Assembly (NCBI GenBank): GCA_947452065.1
Contig: CANGBB010000002.1
Span: forward strand, 310,001-374,000
DNA: 64,000 nt
Direction of reading: 5' to 3'
From: Gammaproteobacteria bacterium
Lineage (GTDB): Bacteria > Pseudomonadota > Gammaproteobacteria > Steroidobacterales > Steroidobacteraceae
Shown here: positions 47,458 through 56,545 of the stretch, in pieces
How positions within the stretch are numbered: the stretch's first letter is position 1
Layout of the letters: each line of letters opens with the position of its first letter
Position numbers and translations under genes: made by a program
The notes under the pieces: generated by a model
Seen by the model: the letters and a program-made list of their open reading frames with translations, nothing else
The model's database searches: none
Told to the model about the DNA's origin: nothing

Positions 47458-48657
47458 CTACCAGCGGTGCAGGCGTGTGACAAATCCCTTATTGAATTGC
47501 GCGGGACCTGGCGGCAGTTCAACGAACCCCTGCGTCTGCGCCAGTGTGCTGAAGTCACCCGAGCCATTGGGCGGGGCCGGCACCGCCCAGACGCGCCCCC
47601 AATCATCGGCCTGTAGTGTCACGGGCAGAAAGCCGGTCAGCGACGGCGTCCAGTTGACGTTCTCCGCCAGCGCCAGTCGTTCAGGCGCAGCCGGCTGGCA
47701 CCCCATGGCCACATACAGCGCCGGCAGCACATAACGCGTCAGGCAGACCAGCGTGGATACGGGATTGCCCGGCAGCGCGAACACCGCGGTGCCATTGGGT
47801 GCGATACCAAACCACATCGGTTTCCCAGGTCGCTGTGCAATGCCGTGGAACACACATTCCACGCCCAGCTCGGCCAACACTTTTGGGAGCAGATCGAAGC
47901 GACCCATGGAAACGCCGCCCGAGAGCACCAGCGCTTCATGCGTGCGCAGATGAAAATCCAGACGCTCGCGAAGTTGAGCGGCATCGTCCGGCAGATGATC
48001 GTCGGCCACACGACGGAAGCCATGCTCGCGCAACGCCGAAGCCACTGCATAGGCATTGGAGCGGCGGATCTGATGCGGCGCGATGGGCGCACCGGGTTCG
48101 ATCAGTTCATTGCCGGTGGAGATCACAACCACCGCCGGTTGCGCACTGACGCGCAGCCGGGCCATGCCGGCGGAAGCCGCCACAGCAATTTCCGGAGCGT
48201 GCAGACGAATGCCGGCTGAGAGCAGCAGCGCACCCTGCGCCCGGTCGCTGCCGCGGCGATGCACATTGCTGCCCGACTGCGGCTTGGCCTCCGCGGTGAG
48301 CCGCGCGATTCCGGCATGCACCTCGATTTGCTCCACCGGCACCACCGCATCGCAGCCTTCGGGCAACACCGCGCCGGTCATGATCTCGATGCAGTGAGCA
48401 TCCGAGTCCAGCGTCAGAGGCGGTTCGCCGGCGGCCTGCGTGGCCTGCATCTCGAAGCTGCGGCGACCACGCTGTACGGCCGCGGCCGACAAGGCGATGC
48501 CGTCCATCGACACGCGATCGAAGGGCGGCTGATCACGCTCTGCATAGACATTCTCGCGCAGCACCGCACCGGCACATTGCGCCAACGGGAGCGACTCAAT
48601 CGGCAGGCAGATCAGCCGTTCACAAATCAGCTTTTCGGCGGCGGCGGGAGTGAGCAT
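47458..48657 (-). CDS. moeA: Molybdopterin molybdenumtransferase
   Basis: Inserts molybdenum into adenylylated molybdopterin. It is 399 residues. The MoeA N-terminal region has QPPFDRVSMDGIA, and the domain III signature is VVVISTGNELIEPG with LSGGVSMGRFDLLPKVL. The final region has VFALPGNPVSTLVCLTRYVLPAL. It sits 35 bases after the TonB-receptor gene and 39 before moaA, so all six genes look like one transcript. Confidence 0.95.
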   Translation of the reverse strand: MLTPAAAEKLICERLICLPIESLPLAQCAGAVLRENVYAERDQPPFDRVSMDGIALSAAAVQRGRRSFEMQATQAAGEPPLTLDSDAHCIEIMTGAVLPEGCDAVVPVEQIEVHAGIARLTAEAKPQSGSNVHRRGSDRAQGALLLSAGIRLHAPEIAVAASAGMARLRVSAQPAVVVISTGNELIEPGAPIAPHQIRRSNAYAVASALREHGFRRVADDHLPDDAAQLRERLDFHLRTHEALVLSGGVSMGRFDLLPKVLAELGVECVFHGIAQRPGKPMWFGIAPNGTAVFALPGNPVSTLVCLTRYVLPALYVAMGCQPAAPERLALAENVNWTPSLTGFLPVTLQADDWGRVWAVPAPPNGSGDFSTLAQTQGFVELPPGPAQFNKGFVTRLHRW

Positions 48658-48692
48658 GGTTCGATGCTAACCAAAACACCCCACGCCGGGCA

Positions 48693-50702
48693 TCATAAAT
48701 CGTACTTAATGCCAAAGCGCAGCGTGCGCGGCTCAGAGGGGCGCGAGAGGCGTCCGTTCACCTCTAGCCCCGCGGGATCCACGCCATCCACATGGCTGGG
48801 GTAGTAGTACTCAATGTCTCGGGCATCGCGATTGAACACATTCAGCAGCTCGCCATAGAGCATCACGCGCTGCGTCTTCCAAGCCGCGCGCAGATTGACC
48901 AAAGACTCCGCACCCGAGCGCTGCGAATTATCCGGCAGCAGAGGGTAGGGGCCCAGATAACGTAGTCGCGCACTCACTTCCCACGGCCCCTTGATGGCCG
49001 AGAACCCCACTTCGCCAGCCTGCTCAACGCTGCCCTGGATGAAGCGGCCCACAAAGCCGTTATCTTCCTGCGGGTCATCAAAGCGCGAGTGACTGCCTGT
49101 GAACACAGCGTCCACGGCCAGCCAGTCGATGGGGCGCCAGAAGCCCACCAGCTCGTAGCCGTGCCGCTTGCCCGCGCCCTTGGGCTCCACCGCATTGGAG
49201 TCGCCAACGAACACCAGTTCGCTGCCCAGGTTCAGCCACCAGTACGCGGCCGTCAGACGTAGCGCACCCACTTCATAGCGCGCACCGGCCTCATAGCCCG
49301 TGCCCTGCGAGAGCGCGGGCACCGGATCGGTCTTGCTGACCACACCGCGCCCATCATTGGAGTGAAAGCCGCGGCCCCAGTTACCGTAGAACTCGAGTCG
49401 GTCACCCACGGCATACGCCACACCCAGCTTGGGCGAGATCTGCGTCGCATCCGCGCTGCCGGCATTGCTCGAGCCGGTTCGCGCCACCACATCGTAGCGG
49501 TAGTAATCAGCGCGCAGGCCGCCCGTCACGCGCAGCGCCTTCAGCGGCGTCCACGTCGCTTCACTGTAGCCAGCCAGCGATCCCTCACGGACGCTGTTGT
49601 TGCTGATGTTGTCGGCGTACACGCCGTTTTCCGTGTGATCGACACCCACACTGGCAATGTCGTCATAGCGAAGATCCGAGCCCACCGAGACCCGGAACTG
49701 ATCCGTACGCAGCACCGTGCGCGTGGCCCGTCCACCCAAGGTGGTGCGACGGTCAAACTGCCGGATCTGATAGTCGTAGGTCGGGTCTGAAATCATGTTC
49801 CAGTGGTAGTACTGGCCGTAGCCATCCAGCTCCCAGTCATCAGCGATGAGCTGCGAGCCTAGGATCCAGCGGTCGGTGTGACCGGTGGCGGTGGGATCGA
49901 GCGAACAGAACTCATTCGGACACACCTTTGTGCCATAGGCACGCTCGGGCGCCTGCTCGGTCGGATGCCAGTCCGCCAGATAGCCCGACAGCGTGAGATT
50001 GAGCGTCCCCCGCGAAGTCGGCGCCGAGTACTTGGCCCAGCCCGAGTAATGCTGCAGGCCTTCCGCCAATTGCCACGGCCCGTCATAGGTCTTCCACTGA
50101 CCCAGATAGGTCAGCTGCCCCGAGCCCACGCCATTGCTGCCGCCGCCCGCAAGCCGCCGCCAGCCGTACTGGCCACCTTCCGCAGCCACAAACGGCCGCT
50201 TCAGCGAGTCGATTGTGGTGATGTAGGAAGCACCCGCCAGCGAGAAGTCACCCACATCAGCCCGATACGGACCCTTGCGGTAATCGATGCGTTCCACCGC
50301 TTCCGGAATCAAGCCGTTCACATCCAGATAACCCTGGCCATGCCCATGCGTGCGCAGGTTCCAAGGCACCCCGTCCACATAGGTGGAGAAGTCCGTGCCG
50401 TGGTCCAGATTAAAGCCGCGCAGGAAATACTGATTCGCCTTGCCACTGCCCGAATGCTGGGCGGCAATCAGGCCCGGCACCGCCTCCAGCAGCTCGGCCA
50501 CACGCAGCATCGGCCGGACCGACAAATCCGCGCCACCGACTGCACCCTCGCTGGCCGCAGCCGCCAGGCCGATCTGCTGCTCACCACGCGCAAAGACAAT
50601 GACCTCCTGCAGCTCCTCGGACTCATCGGCCGCATGGAGCGGCGCGGACAGGAGCAGGGCAGTGGAGGTGGCCAGCAGCGCGCGGCCGAGAATGATTCGC
50701 AT
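48693..50702 (-). CDS. TonB-dependent outer-membrane receptor heading the molybdenum-cofactor operon
   Basis: A 669-residue receptor with a signal peptide (LLATSTALLLSAPLHA), a plug domain (about 50-170, with VAELLEAVPGLIAAQ, FLRGFNLDHGTDFSTYVDG, and the His-containing LRTHGHGQGYLD), then a 22-strand-type beta-barrel ending in aromatic/charged residues (RTLRFGIKYDL). A TonB-box-like stretch (ELQEVIVFA) follows the signal. Ligand is unknown. Sequence does not say more than 'outer-membrane active importer', but its place 35 bases upstream of moeA suggests a molybdenum-related ligand. Confidence 0.9.
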   Translation of the reverse strand: MRIILGRALLATSTALLLSAPLHAADESEELQEVIVFARGEQQIGLAAAASEGAVGGADLSVRPMLRVAELLEAVPGLIAAQHSGSGKANQYFLRGFNLDHGTDFSTYVDGVPWNLRTHGHGQGYLDVNGLIPEAVERIDYRKGPYRADVGDFSLAGASYITTIDSLKRPFVAAEGGQYGWRRLAGGGSNGVGSGQLTYLGQWKTYDGPWQLAEGLQHYSGWAKYSAPTSRGTLNLTLSGYLADWHPTEQAPERAYGTKVCPNEFCSLDPTATGHTDRWILGSQLIADDWELDGYGQYYHWNMISDPTYDYQIRQFDRRTTLGGRATRTVLRTDQFRVSVGSDLRYDDIASVGVDHTENGVYADNISNNSVREGSLAGYSEATWTPLKALRVTGGLRADYYRYDVVARTGSSNAGSADATQISPKLGVAYAVGDRLEFYGNWGRGFHSNDGRGVVSKTDPVPALSQGTGYEAGARYEVGALRLTAAYWWLNLGSELVFVGDSNAVEPKGAGKRHGYELVGFWRPIDWLAVDAVFTGSHSRFDDPQEDNGFVGRFIQGSVEQAGEVGFSAIKGPWEVSARLRYLGPYPLLPDNSQRSGAESLVNLRAAWKTQRVMLYGELLNVFNRDARDIEYYYPSHVDGVDPAGLEVNGRLSRPSEPRTLRFGIKYDL

Positions 50703-50828
50703 CCGTCAATTCCTTGTGGATCGTCGCGACGAGTGGGTTACTCCACCTAGTATGCCCGGAAATCCGGGCCAGGACTTAACCCGGCAAGACTGGTGCCCGC
50801 GACGGCGGCGTGCCACCATGCGCGCCAC

Positions 50829-50905
50829 GCGCCCGTAGCTCAGTTGGATAGAGTACTTGGCTTCGAACCAAGTGGTCGGGAGTTCGAATCTCTCCGGGCG
50901 CGCCA
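50829..50905 (+). tRNA. tRNA-Arg (anticodon TCG)
   Basis: A 77-base cloverleaf with encoded CCA. The acceptor stem GCGCCCG pairs with CGGGCGC. The D-arm is GCTC...GAGT. The anticodon stem CTTGG/CCAAG encloses loop CTTCGAA with anticodon TCG. The T-arm is GGGAG-TTCGAAT-CTCTC, discriminator G. It marks the junction between core genes and the right-hand accessory region. The serine recombinase frame on the other strand runs through 66 of its bases. Confidence 0.95.
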
Positions 50906-52519
50906 TTTGTGAACAGAACCACGAACTCGGGCGCTGGGGTCAACAACAGCCTCCGCCAAGTCTGTTTTGTCCCCGATTACTCGGATCCGCTCATCTCCGA
51001 CCTCGATGCAAGAGATGACGGCGCGCAGGTACGCCTTGCGGGCCTGAATATCTCCGGTGTCGAGCTTCTCTCTCATCAAATCCGTGAAAGCAGCAATCCG
51101 CCCAGGGGTGATTACCGGTACTTGGTCGGCGCTTGTTGTGATCCGGTCCAGAGCTGCTTGAGCGATGTCTCGTTCCGTCTTGAGTGATTCGATACGTGTC
51201 TTGAGCTCTGCATCCAAATCAATGACCCCGTCCTCAATTGCGCGGTACAAGCGGGTCAGCTTGTCCTTGATCATCGCAATCTGGTCTAGGAGTGTTTGTT
51301 GGCGTCGAGTCACTTCCTCGGAACGGGTGTGTTGACGCCGAACCAGAGCGTCCAGAATCGCTGACATCCGTTCCGGCACCAAGAGTTGGTCCTTAATGTT
51401 CTGAACGATGAGTTGATCAAGCTTCTCCATCGGTACGTGGCGACCCGGGCAAGTGGTCTCGCCTTGCCGATGGGCACCGCCGCAGCTGTAGTAGGTGTAG
51501 GAGCGGTGACGTTTGCGCGTGCCCGTGCGCGTCATCCCGGCGCCGCAAGTTGCGCACACGGCCAGCCCTGTGAGTAGGATTGGTCCGTTTACGATGCGCG
51601 ACGGTGTTACGCGCGGATTGTTGTTCTTCAGTTTGGTTTGAACGCGCTCGAACAGATTCATCGGCAGGATCGCGGGAATGTTGATTTCCACAATGCTGCT
51701 GGGATCATGGGGCTGGCCGGTTTTTGAGTTACGGATCCCGTACGGCCACTTGCCGGTAGCGTAGAAGCGGTGCGTGAGAATCCTGTACAGCGGACCGACC
51801 CCAAACGGCCGGCCGCGGCGAGTCCGGTAACCATGTTTGTTCAGCCATTTGGCTGACTCTTTGACGCCGAGTGGTGGGAGTGAGTCAATGCCATCAGCGT
51901 GGAGTGTAAAAATCAGTCGCACCAGTTCTGCTTCGACAGGATCAACAGCCACTCGCTTCTTAATCTTCGATCCGCGCCGCTCGGCCTCAACAACCCGATA
52001 CCCGAGAGGAGGTGTGGCTCCATTCCAAAACCCCTGCTTGGCCGACTCGCGCATCGCGCGCAGGACGTTCTTGCCGTTTTCCCGAGACGTGTATTCGTCG
52101 AAGATGCCGATGATTTGGCGCATCAGCGCCTGAGACGGATCGTCCCCTGTTGGCTGGGTCACAGAGATCACCTCGACGCCTGACTTGCGCAGCCTGCGTA
52201 TCGTCAGCTCCATCTCCGCGCCATTCCGGTAGAAGCGCGAGAAGGCGTGAACGCAGATCACGTCGAACTGCCGATCTGGGCTGTGGGCGTCTTCGAGCAT
52301 GCGCTGGAATACCGGCCTGCGATCATCTGTGGCCGAGGCCCCCGGTTCCACGTATTCCTCGGTCACGGTCCAGCCCTGCGTCTCACAGAAGCGGCGTGTG
52401 AGGTCGCGCTGTGAGGGGATGGAAACATCGCCGGCTGCCTGTCGACCCGTACTGACGCGTAAGTAGAGGGCAGCGCGGCGTCGTGCGCCGGGTGGAGTAA
52501 GCGGGGCGTGCTTCTTCAT
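50840..52519 (-). CDS. Large serine recombinase
   Basis: Site-specific recombinase of the resolvase/invertase large-serine class. It has 559 residues. The N-terminal catalytic domain has the serine in YLRVSTGRQ (about S23) and VHAFSRFYRN. The recombinase domain has LGYRVVEAERRGSK. A zinc ribbon has CATCGAGM and CPGRH, and a coiled-coil follows at about 395-475. The last ~22 residues are encoded by the antisense strand of the tRNA-Arg gene, and the stop lies in the tRNA D-arm. This suggests the gene entered with an element integrated at the tRNA 3' end. Confidence 0.92.
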   Translation of the reverse strand: MKKHAPLTPPGARRRAALYLRVSTGRQAAGDVSIPSQRDLTRRFCETQGWTVTEEYVEPGASATDDRRPVFQRMLEDAHSPDRQFDVICVHAFSRFYRNGAEMELTIRRLRKSGVEVISVTQPTGDDPSQALMRQIIGIFDEYTSRENGKNVLRAMRESAKQGFWNGATPPLGYRVVEAERRGSKIKKRVAVDPVEAELVRLIFTLHADGIDSLPPLGVKESAKWLNKHGYRTRRGRPFGVGPLYRILTHRFYATGKWPYGIRNSKTGQPHDPSSIVEINIPAILPMNLFERVQTKLKNNNPRVTPSRIVNGPILLTGLAVCATCGAGMTRTGTRKRHRSYTYYSCGGAHRQGETTCPGRHVPMEKLDQLIVQNIKDQLLVPERMSAILDALVRRQHTRSEEVTRRQQTLLDQIAMIKDKLTRLYRAIEDGVIDLDAELKTRIESLKTERDIAQAALDRITTSADQVPVITPGRIAAFTDLMREKLDTGDIQARKAYLRAVISCIEVGDERIRVIGDKTDLAEAVVDPSARVRGSVHKWRARRDSNSRPLGSKPSTLSN

Positions 52520-52594
52520 GATGAGGTCCTCATGGACAGACGGTGCGCGGAGGAGTTGAGCGGGGCGTCGCCGACAGAGGCGGTCTGCTCAGGG

Positions 52595-52822
52595 TCAGTT
52601 GTGCGGCGTTAGGAAAGGCGCCAGTGATGCGCCTAGCAACTGTTCGATGGCGCCGAGTTCGGCTTCTGTGATCGGCGCATTGGAGGACGTTGCCCATTCG
52701 ATGGGCTGTGAGATCTCCGTCTGTCCGGGGCGCTTGCGGCGCACCAACGGACAGCGCGGTGCGGGGTTGCTGAGTGCAACCTCGCTGATTCGCGCTGATC
52801 TGTTCCGCTGATGCTTTCGCAT
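52595..52822 (-). CDS. Small ORF upstream of the serine recombinase
   Basis: A 75-residue frame from ATG at 52822 (a TTG at 52849 gives 84). It lies 75 bases upstream of the recombinase start. The N-terminal part is basic (MRKHQRNRSARISEV). The C-terminal part is a plausible amphipathic helix (TEAELGAIEQLLGASLAPFL). No family is recognised. An overlapping 158-residue frame on the same strand looks non-coding by composition. Confidence 0.4.
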   Translation of the reverse strand: MRKHQRNRSARISEVALSNPAPRCPLVRRKRPGQTEISQPIEWATSSNAPITEAELGAIEQLLGASLAPFLTPHN

Positions 52823-52920
52823 GTGCGCAGAGTGCCCAGCGCCAGCCAAGGTAGATAGGGCAAATCCGTCCCATAACCAAATGGAATTGAGCTGCGGTTT
52901 TGTTTAACTGCTTCACGGTG

Positions 52921-53682
52921 CTATGAGTGCTTCTGGCCGATACCTGCTCGCTTAAGAGTTCTGTATCGCCGAGCAACATTTCGGGCGATCGCAGGCTTTG
53001 CGCCATGCATGCTCAGTCCGCACATCTTTATGATGATTTCTCCCAAATCGAGAAATCGCTTAGGCGCATGTGATGACAAGACTATTCCGAATATCTCTTC
53101 CGAATTGTTGGCCAATTCAGTGATGAGGAGATCGCGCACCGCTTGTTGCGGGCGCCCGCCGCGGTTCTCTCGGCGCTCGATCTCTAGAAAATCCGTGAGC
53201 GGTTTGCGCAAGGTCCGAATGAAGTGCTGGATCAGTTGTGGTCCATGCGTAAGGCCAAGAGTCCTTTTTTTGTAGTCAGGCAGGCCCGCTGCCGGGCGCT
53301 TCTTTGTGCGTCGGCCATATAGCTGCTTTTTGCCTAAAAAACTGCTCAAAGCCTCATCAGAGAACAAGAGGCCAATATTCCAGAGACATTCCGTGGGGAA
53401 CGCGTCCGCCAAAATTCCAGAGTGTGTTGAGGTGAAGGATTCAATCTTAGCCAACGCTTTCTCGAACTCCTTCATGCGGCGCACGATGGTGTTCCGATCC
53501 GGACGCGATGCGCGTGTCTGGTTATAGCGAATGATTTGTTCGCGCACATCCAGCAAGACTTGCTGGAGCATCCTCGCCGCTCTTGGAGTGAGGGAGGCAT
53601 ATTCGATCAGGGCTTCCCATTTTTCCTCTGATGGAATTGTTATCACTGGAAGTGAAGACGAGGTTTGCTTCGGGCGCATCAT
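52921..53682 (-). CDS. Unknown protein co-transcribed with tandem tyrosine recombinases
   Basis: A 253-residue, mostly helical and basic protein with no recognised domain. It lacks the RHRY residues of a tyrosine recombinase. Notable stretches are LTPRAARMLQQVLLDVREQI, GRRTKKRPAAGLPDYKKRT and a C-terminal basic run (ARRYRTLKRAG). Its start overlaps the stop of the upstream recombinase by 4 bases, so it is translated from the same mRNA. Its position matches the third, non-recombinase gene of Tn554-type modules, but no sequence similarity to TnpC is claimed. Confidence 0.7.
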   Translation of the reverse strand: MMRPKQTSSSLPVITIPSEEKWEALIEYASLTPRAARMLQQVLLDVREQIIRYNQTRASRPDRNTIVRRMKEFEKALAKIESFTSTHSGILADAFPTECLWNIGLLFSDEALSSFLGKKQLYGRRTKKRPAAGLPDYKKRTLGLTHGPQLIQHFIRTLRKPLTDFLEIERRENRGGRPQQAVRDLLITELANNSEEIFGIVLSSHAPKRFLDLGEIIIKMCGLSMHGAKPAIARNVARRYRTLKRAGIGQKHS

Positions 53683-54758
53683 TTCCTCCTTTTTGCATCA
53701 GCTACGACACGTACAAACTCGGCATGGCTGATAGTAGCCTGAGCGTGCAGATAGTGTCGTTCAGTGGTGCTGAATGTTCTGTGTCCAAGGAGTGGTGCCG
53801 CAACCCTCACGCGTGCGGGGTCTGCAATGGCCAGCGTTGTGGCTGCGGCGTCACGGAACAGGTGTGGGTTGATCGCCTCGCCGAAAGCCTCGCGCGTGCA
53901 GGCGCGTATCCGGTCATAGATCGCCATCTGTGTCATCGGAGATCCGTCCTTTGAGGCCCACAAAGCGGACTCCAACGGCTTGGTCCAACGCCCGGTCCGA
54001 GCTCTCAGCAGTTCGCGATAGTGCGATACATACCGATCCAGTCGTTCGGTCAGCGCAGCCGGCACCGGAGCCTCATAGGCCGCATGCGTCTTCGTCTCCT
54101 CGGGCGATAGCCAGACCAGCCAATGGCTGGCTTGGCGGCGCAGCGATATACCGAGACGAAGCTCCGCGAGATTCCGTCGCCGTAACGGTACGAGGGCGAG
54201 AAACGCGATGATCAAACCATCCCGGTACGTCATTGCGGCTCTAAGCTCCTCGAGGGCTTCTGCCTGATCCATGAGAGTCATGCCGAGGGCTAGGAGCTCA
54301 TTCGAGTGGCGCAGGTGCCGCTTACTCCGAGCTGGAACGTGGCGCGCTCGGACCTTGGAGGCGATGCGGTGAATGATGCTCCAGCGTCGCCCCGGAGCCA
54401 TGATGTGCGCTACTTCACCCAATTCCTGCAGCCGGGCGAGGATCGTCTGGGTGCTGTTGCCAAGGCTTGCGAGGTGGGTGGCGTAGGCGCGTACCCGCTC
54501 AGCTGTGATCCGTTCTTCAGGAGGCAGGCACAAGGCCGCTGCGTCGTGGCGCCCCAGATAAGTGATCCAGCGGCCATACCCCTTGGCCGCCTTGGTGTTG
54601 GATATCACCGTGTGGTTGGCCCGTGCGCCACCCTCATCGAGGACATCTGCCGGCTCAAGGGCCTTGAGCCACCGCACACGGTCACTTGCCGGCCACTGCT
54701 CAACGGGCAGGCATCTGCGCTCAGGCGCTTTACCCCGGCCGTACTGACCACCGCTCAT
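53679..54758 (-). CDS. Tyrosine recombinase (second of tandem pair)
   Basis: A 359-residue phage-integrase-type recombinase. The N-terminal SAM-like core-binding region spans about 60-125. The catalytic domain has the first arginine in VPLRRRNLAELRLG, a beta-hairpin lysine in EETKTHAAYE, HLFRDAAATTLA (H-x-x-R), LLGHRTFSTTERHYLHA with the second histidine, and nucleophile tyrosine near 336. All catalytic residues are present, so it is probably active. It overlaps both neighbours by 4 bases. Confidence 0.9.
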   Translation of the reverse strand: MSGGQYGRGKAPERRCLPVEQWPASDRVRWLKALEPADVLDEGGARANHTVISNTKAAKGYGRWITYLGRHDAAALCLPPEERITAERVRAYATHLASLGNSTQTILARLQELGEVAHIMAPGRRWSIIHRIASKVRARHVPARSKRHLRHSNELLALGMTLMDQAEALEELRAAMTYRDGLIIAFLALVPLRRRNLAELRLGISLRRQASHWLVWLSPEETKTHAAYEAPVPAALTERLDRYVSHYRELLRARTGRWTKPLESALWASKDGSPMTQMAIYDRIRACTREAFGEAINPHLFRDAAATTLAIADPARVRVAAPLLGHRTFSTTERHYLHAQATISHAEFVRVVADAKRRK

Positions 54759-56446
54759 GGACGCGACCAGTCCCCGCCGCGTCGAGCGCGGCGCGAGGGT
54801 TTAGGTGTTTGCTTCACACGCGCGCTGACAACGGATGCAAAGTGGGCCGTGGCAGTACGCGTCTCGGCACCGGTGTAAATGGAGGTGGTGGTCTGCATCG
54901 ATCGATGCCCGAGTACTTGCCGCACGACTTCGTATTCGCCAGGTCGGCGGTCGAGGAAAATCTTGGCGCCCGCATGCCGAAAGAGATGAGCATGCATTCT
55001 CAGCCCGAGATAGCGGTGTATGACCTTGCCCATCTGTGAGCCCAGGAGGCTCGAGGACTTGGTACGGCCGGCCTCGCCGGGAAAGAGCGCATTCGTGGGG
55101 CTGTTCAGTAGCGTCGGTCGATGCTCGCGGATATACCAAGCCAGAATGGTTCGCGTGTGATCCGGGATCTGCGCTTCGATGGGCTGTCCGTTCTTGGTCT
55201 CCTCCTCATTGAAAACCAAGTAGACCGTGCCGCTTCGCTCGATCAGATGTTTGTCCAGCTCGATGCTAGCCAGATTACTAATACGGAGCGGAATAGCCTG
55301 CTGTATCGCAATCGCAGCGGCAGCCTGCGCGAGCAGCGCCTTGGGTTTTGCGGCACGTGCGCTCTGCTGCAGTTCCGCTCGGATGCGCTCTGGCAGACTC
55401 AGGAACGCCTCCACGGTCTGCGGGTCATTGAAGGGGCGCAGGCGTTCGCGGTTGCGCGGCGTCAGGCCGCGTTTGTTGCTAAGCAGTTTGCTCGTGAGCT
55501 TCTTCAGGGTCAGGACTGAGGCGTCGTCGAGCTCAAGATACTTATCGGCAACATATTTGAGGAACGCTGCCATGTAGCCGATGCTCGGTACGGGCTTGCG
55601 CTCATGCCTGTCTAATAGGAAGTTCAAGATCGTGAAAACGTTCTCGGCCGTCACTACATCGCGTAACGATCGAAGGGACTCAATCGGATGCCCGCTGTGC
55701 ACCAGAGCGGATGCGGCCACGCGCAACTGATATTCGCGCGTCTTGAGTGTGCTCACCCGAGCCGGTCGGCTCGGGCTGTGCTCTGAGAGATCAAAACCTC
55801 CTCGCCAGTCGAGGAAGGCGTCCACGTTCGCTTTGAGCTCGGGCAGGAAGCTGGACCAGGGCAGGGCATAGGTATCCCGGCGCGACTCGCGTGTAATCTC
55901 GATAGCAGGCCAGCCGGGTATCTCGCGTACACAGGCATTCCAAGCCCACGTTAGACCGTCCCAAGCCTTCTCCGGATGGGCCCTAAGGCGGTCATTCAGC
56001 AGCGCATCACGATAGCTTTCCAAGTGGGCGAGGGTCACTGACGCGGGGTCCAGCTTCAGGCTGCTCAGATATCGCACGAGAGCTCTCAGGCGGGTGGATC
56101 GATTGCGATCGAGTCCAGTCAGCAGCGTTTCCCACGCCTCCGATATTGGGGCCCTGTTGCGGCCGGGCTGGATGGGCCGAACCTGTCCCAGTGCGCGGCC
56201 GAACAGGGAGCGGATGTTCGCCCAGCGGCCAGCCGAGACCCCGGCCGCACCGGGGGAGAGTTCCTGCAGACGCTTGCGCAATCGCTGAACGTCGACCGGT
56301 ATGGCCTCAGGCGGTGCCCCGAGCAGGCGGCTGACGGTCCGGACCGCGGAGACCTGATCTCGACGCTGCCCATCGGTGAGATTGGCCTGTAAAACAGCCG
56401 AAATCACATCCGCGAGCGTCTGTCGTGATGGGGCGATTGTGTGCAT
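54755..56446 (-). CDS. Tyrosine recombinase (first of tandem pair, long)
   Basis: A 563-residue tyrosine recombinase with a long N-terminal region (about 1-300) beyond the usual core-binding domain. The catalytic domain has arginine in IPLRISNLASI, lysine in EETKNGQPIEAQIP, then HLFRHAGAKIFLD, VLGHRSMQTTTSIYTGA with tyrosine near 524. It is distinct from the shorter downstream enzyme yet overlaps it by 4 bases. The pair of unequal tandem tyrosine recombinases resembles Tn554/RIT-type elements. Confidence 0.9.
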   Translation of the reverse strand: MHTIAPSRQTLADVISAVLQANLTDGQRRDQVSAVRTVSRLLGAPPEAIPVDVQRLRKRLQELSPGAAGVSAGRWANIRSLFGRALGQVRPIQPGRNRAPISEAWETLLTGLDRNRSTRLRALVRYLSSLKLDPASVTLAHLESYRDALLNDRLRAHPEKAWDGLTWAWNACVREIPGWPAIEITRESRRDTYALPWSSFLPELKANVDAFLDWRGGFDLSEHSPSRPARVSTLKTREYQLRVAASALVHSGHPIESLRSLRDVVTAENVFTILNFLLDRHERKPVPSIGYMAAFLKYVADKYLELDDASVLTLKKLTSKLLSNKRGLTPRNRERLRPFNDPQTVEAFLSLPERIRAELQQSARAAKPKALLAQAAAAIAIQQAIPLRISNLASIELDKHLIERSGTVYLVFNEEETKNGQPIEAQIPDHTRTILAWYIREHRPTLLNSPTNALFPGEAGRTKSSSLLGSQMGKVIHRYLGLRMHAHLFRHAGAKIFLDRRPGEYEVVRQVLGHRSMQTTTSIYTGAETRTATAHFASVVSARVKQTPKPSRRARRGGDWSRP

Positions 56447-56486
56447 TGTGGTCTCGTTAAGACTCGGGTGTACAAATCCTAGGAAA

Positions 56487-56539
56487 CGTTAATACCACAA
56501 AAAAAGGACTAACGCCGTTACCACATACAGGTATTAACG
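56487..56539. repeat. Perfect 10-bp inverted repeat between xis-like gene and recombinase operon
   Basis: CGTTAATACC (56487-56496) and its exact reverse complement GGTATTAACG (56530-56539) are separated by 33 bases containing a partial copy, CGTTACCAC. The region is AT-rich in a GC-rich neighbourhood. It could be a recombinase arm site, excisionase site or operator controlling the recombinase operon. Confidence 0.6.
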
Positions 56540-56545
56540 AAAAGC

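Noticed and set aside
52530-53006. 158-residue minus-strand ORF overlapping the small ORF upstream of the serine recombinase
   Set aside because: Composition is random-looking (Ser/Thr/Arg/Pro-rich) and it overlaps better candidates.
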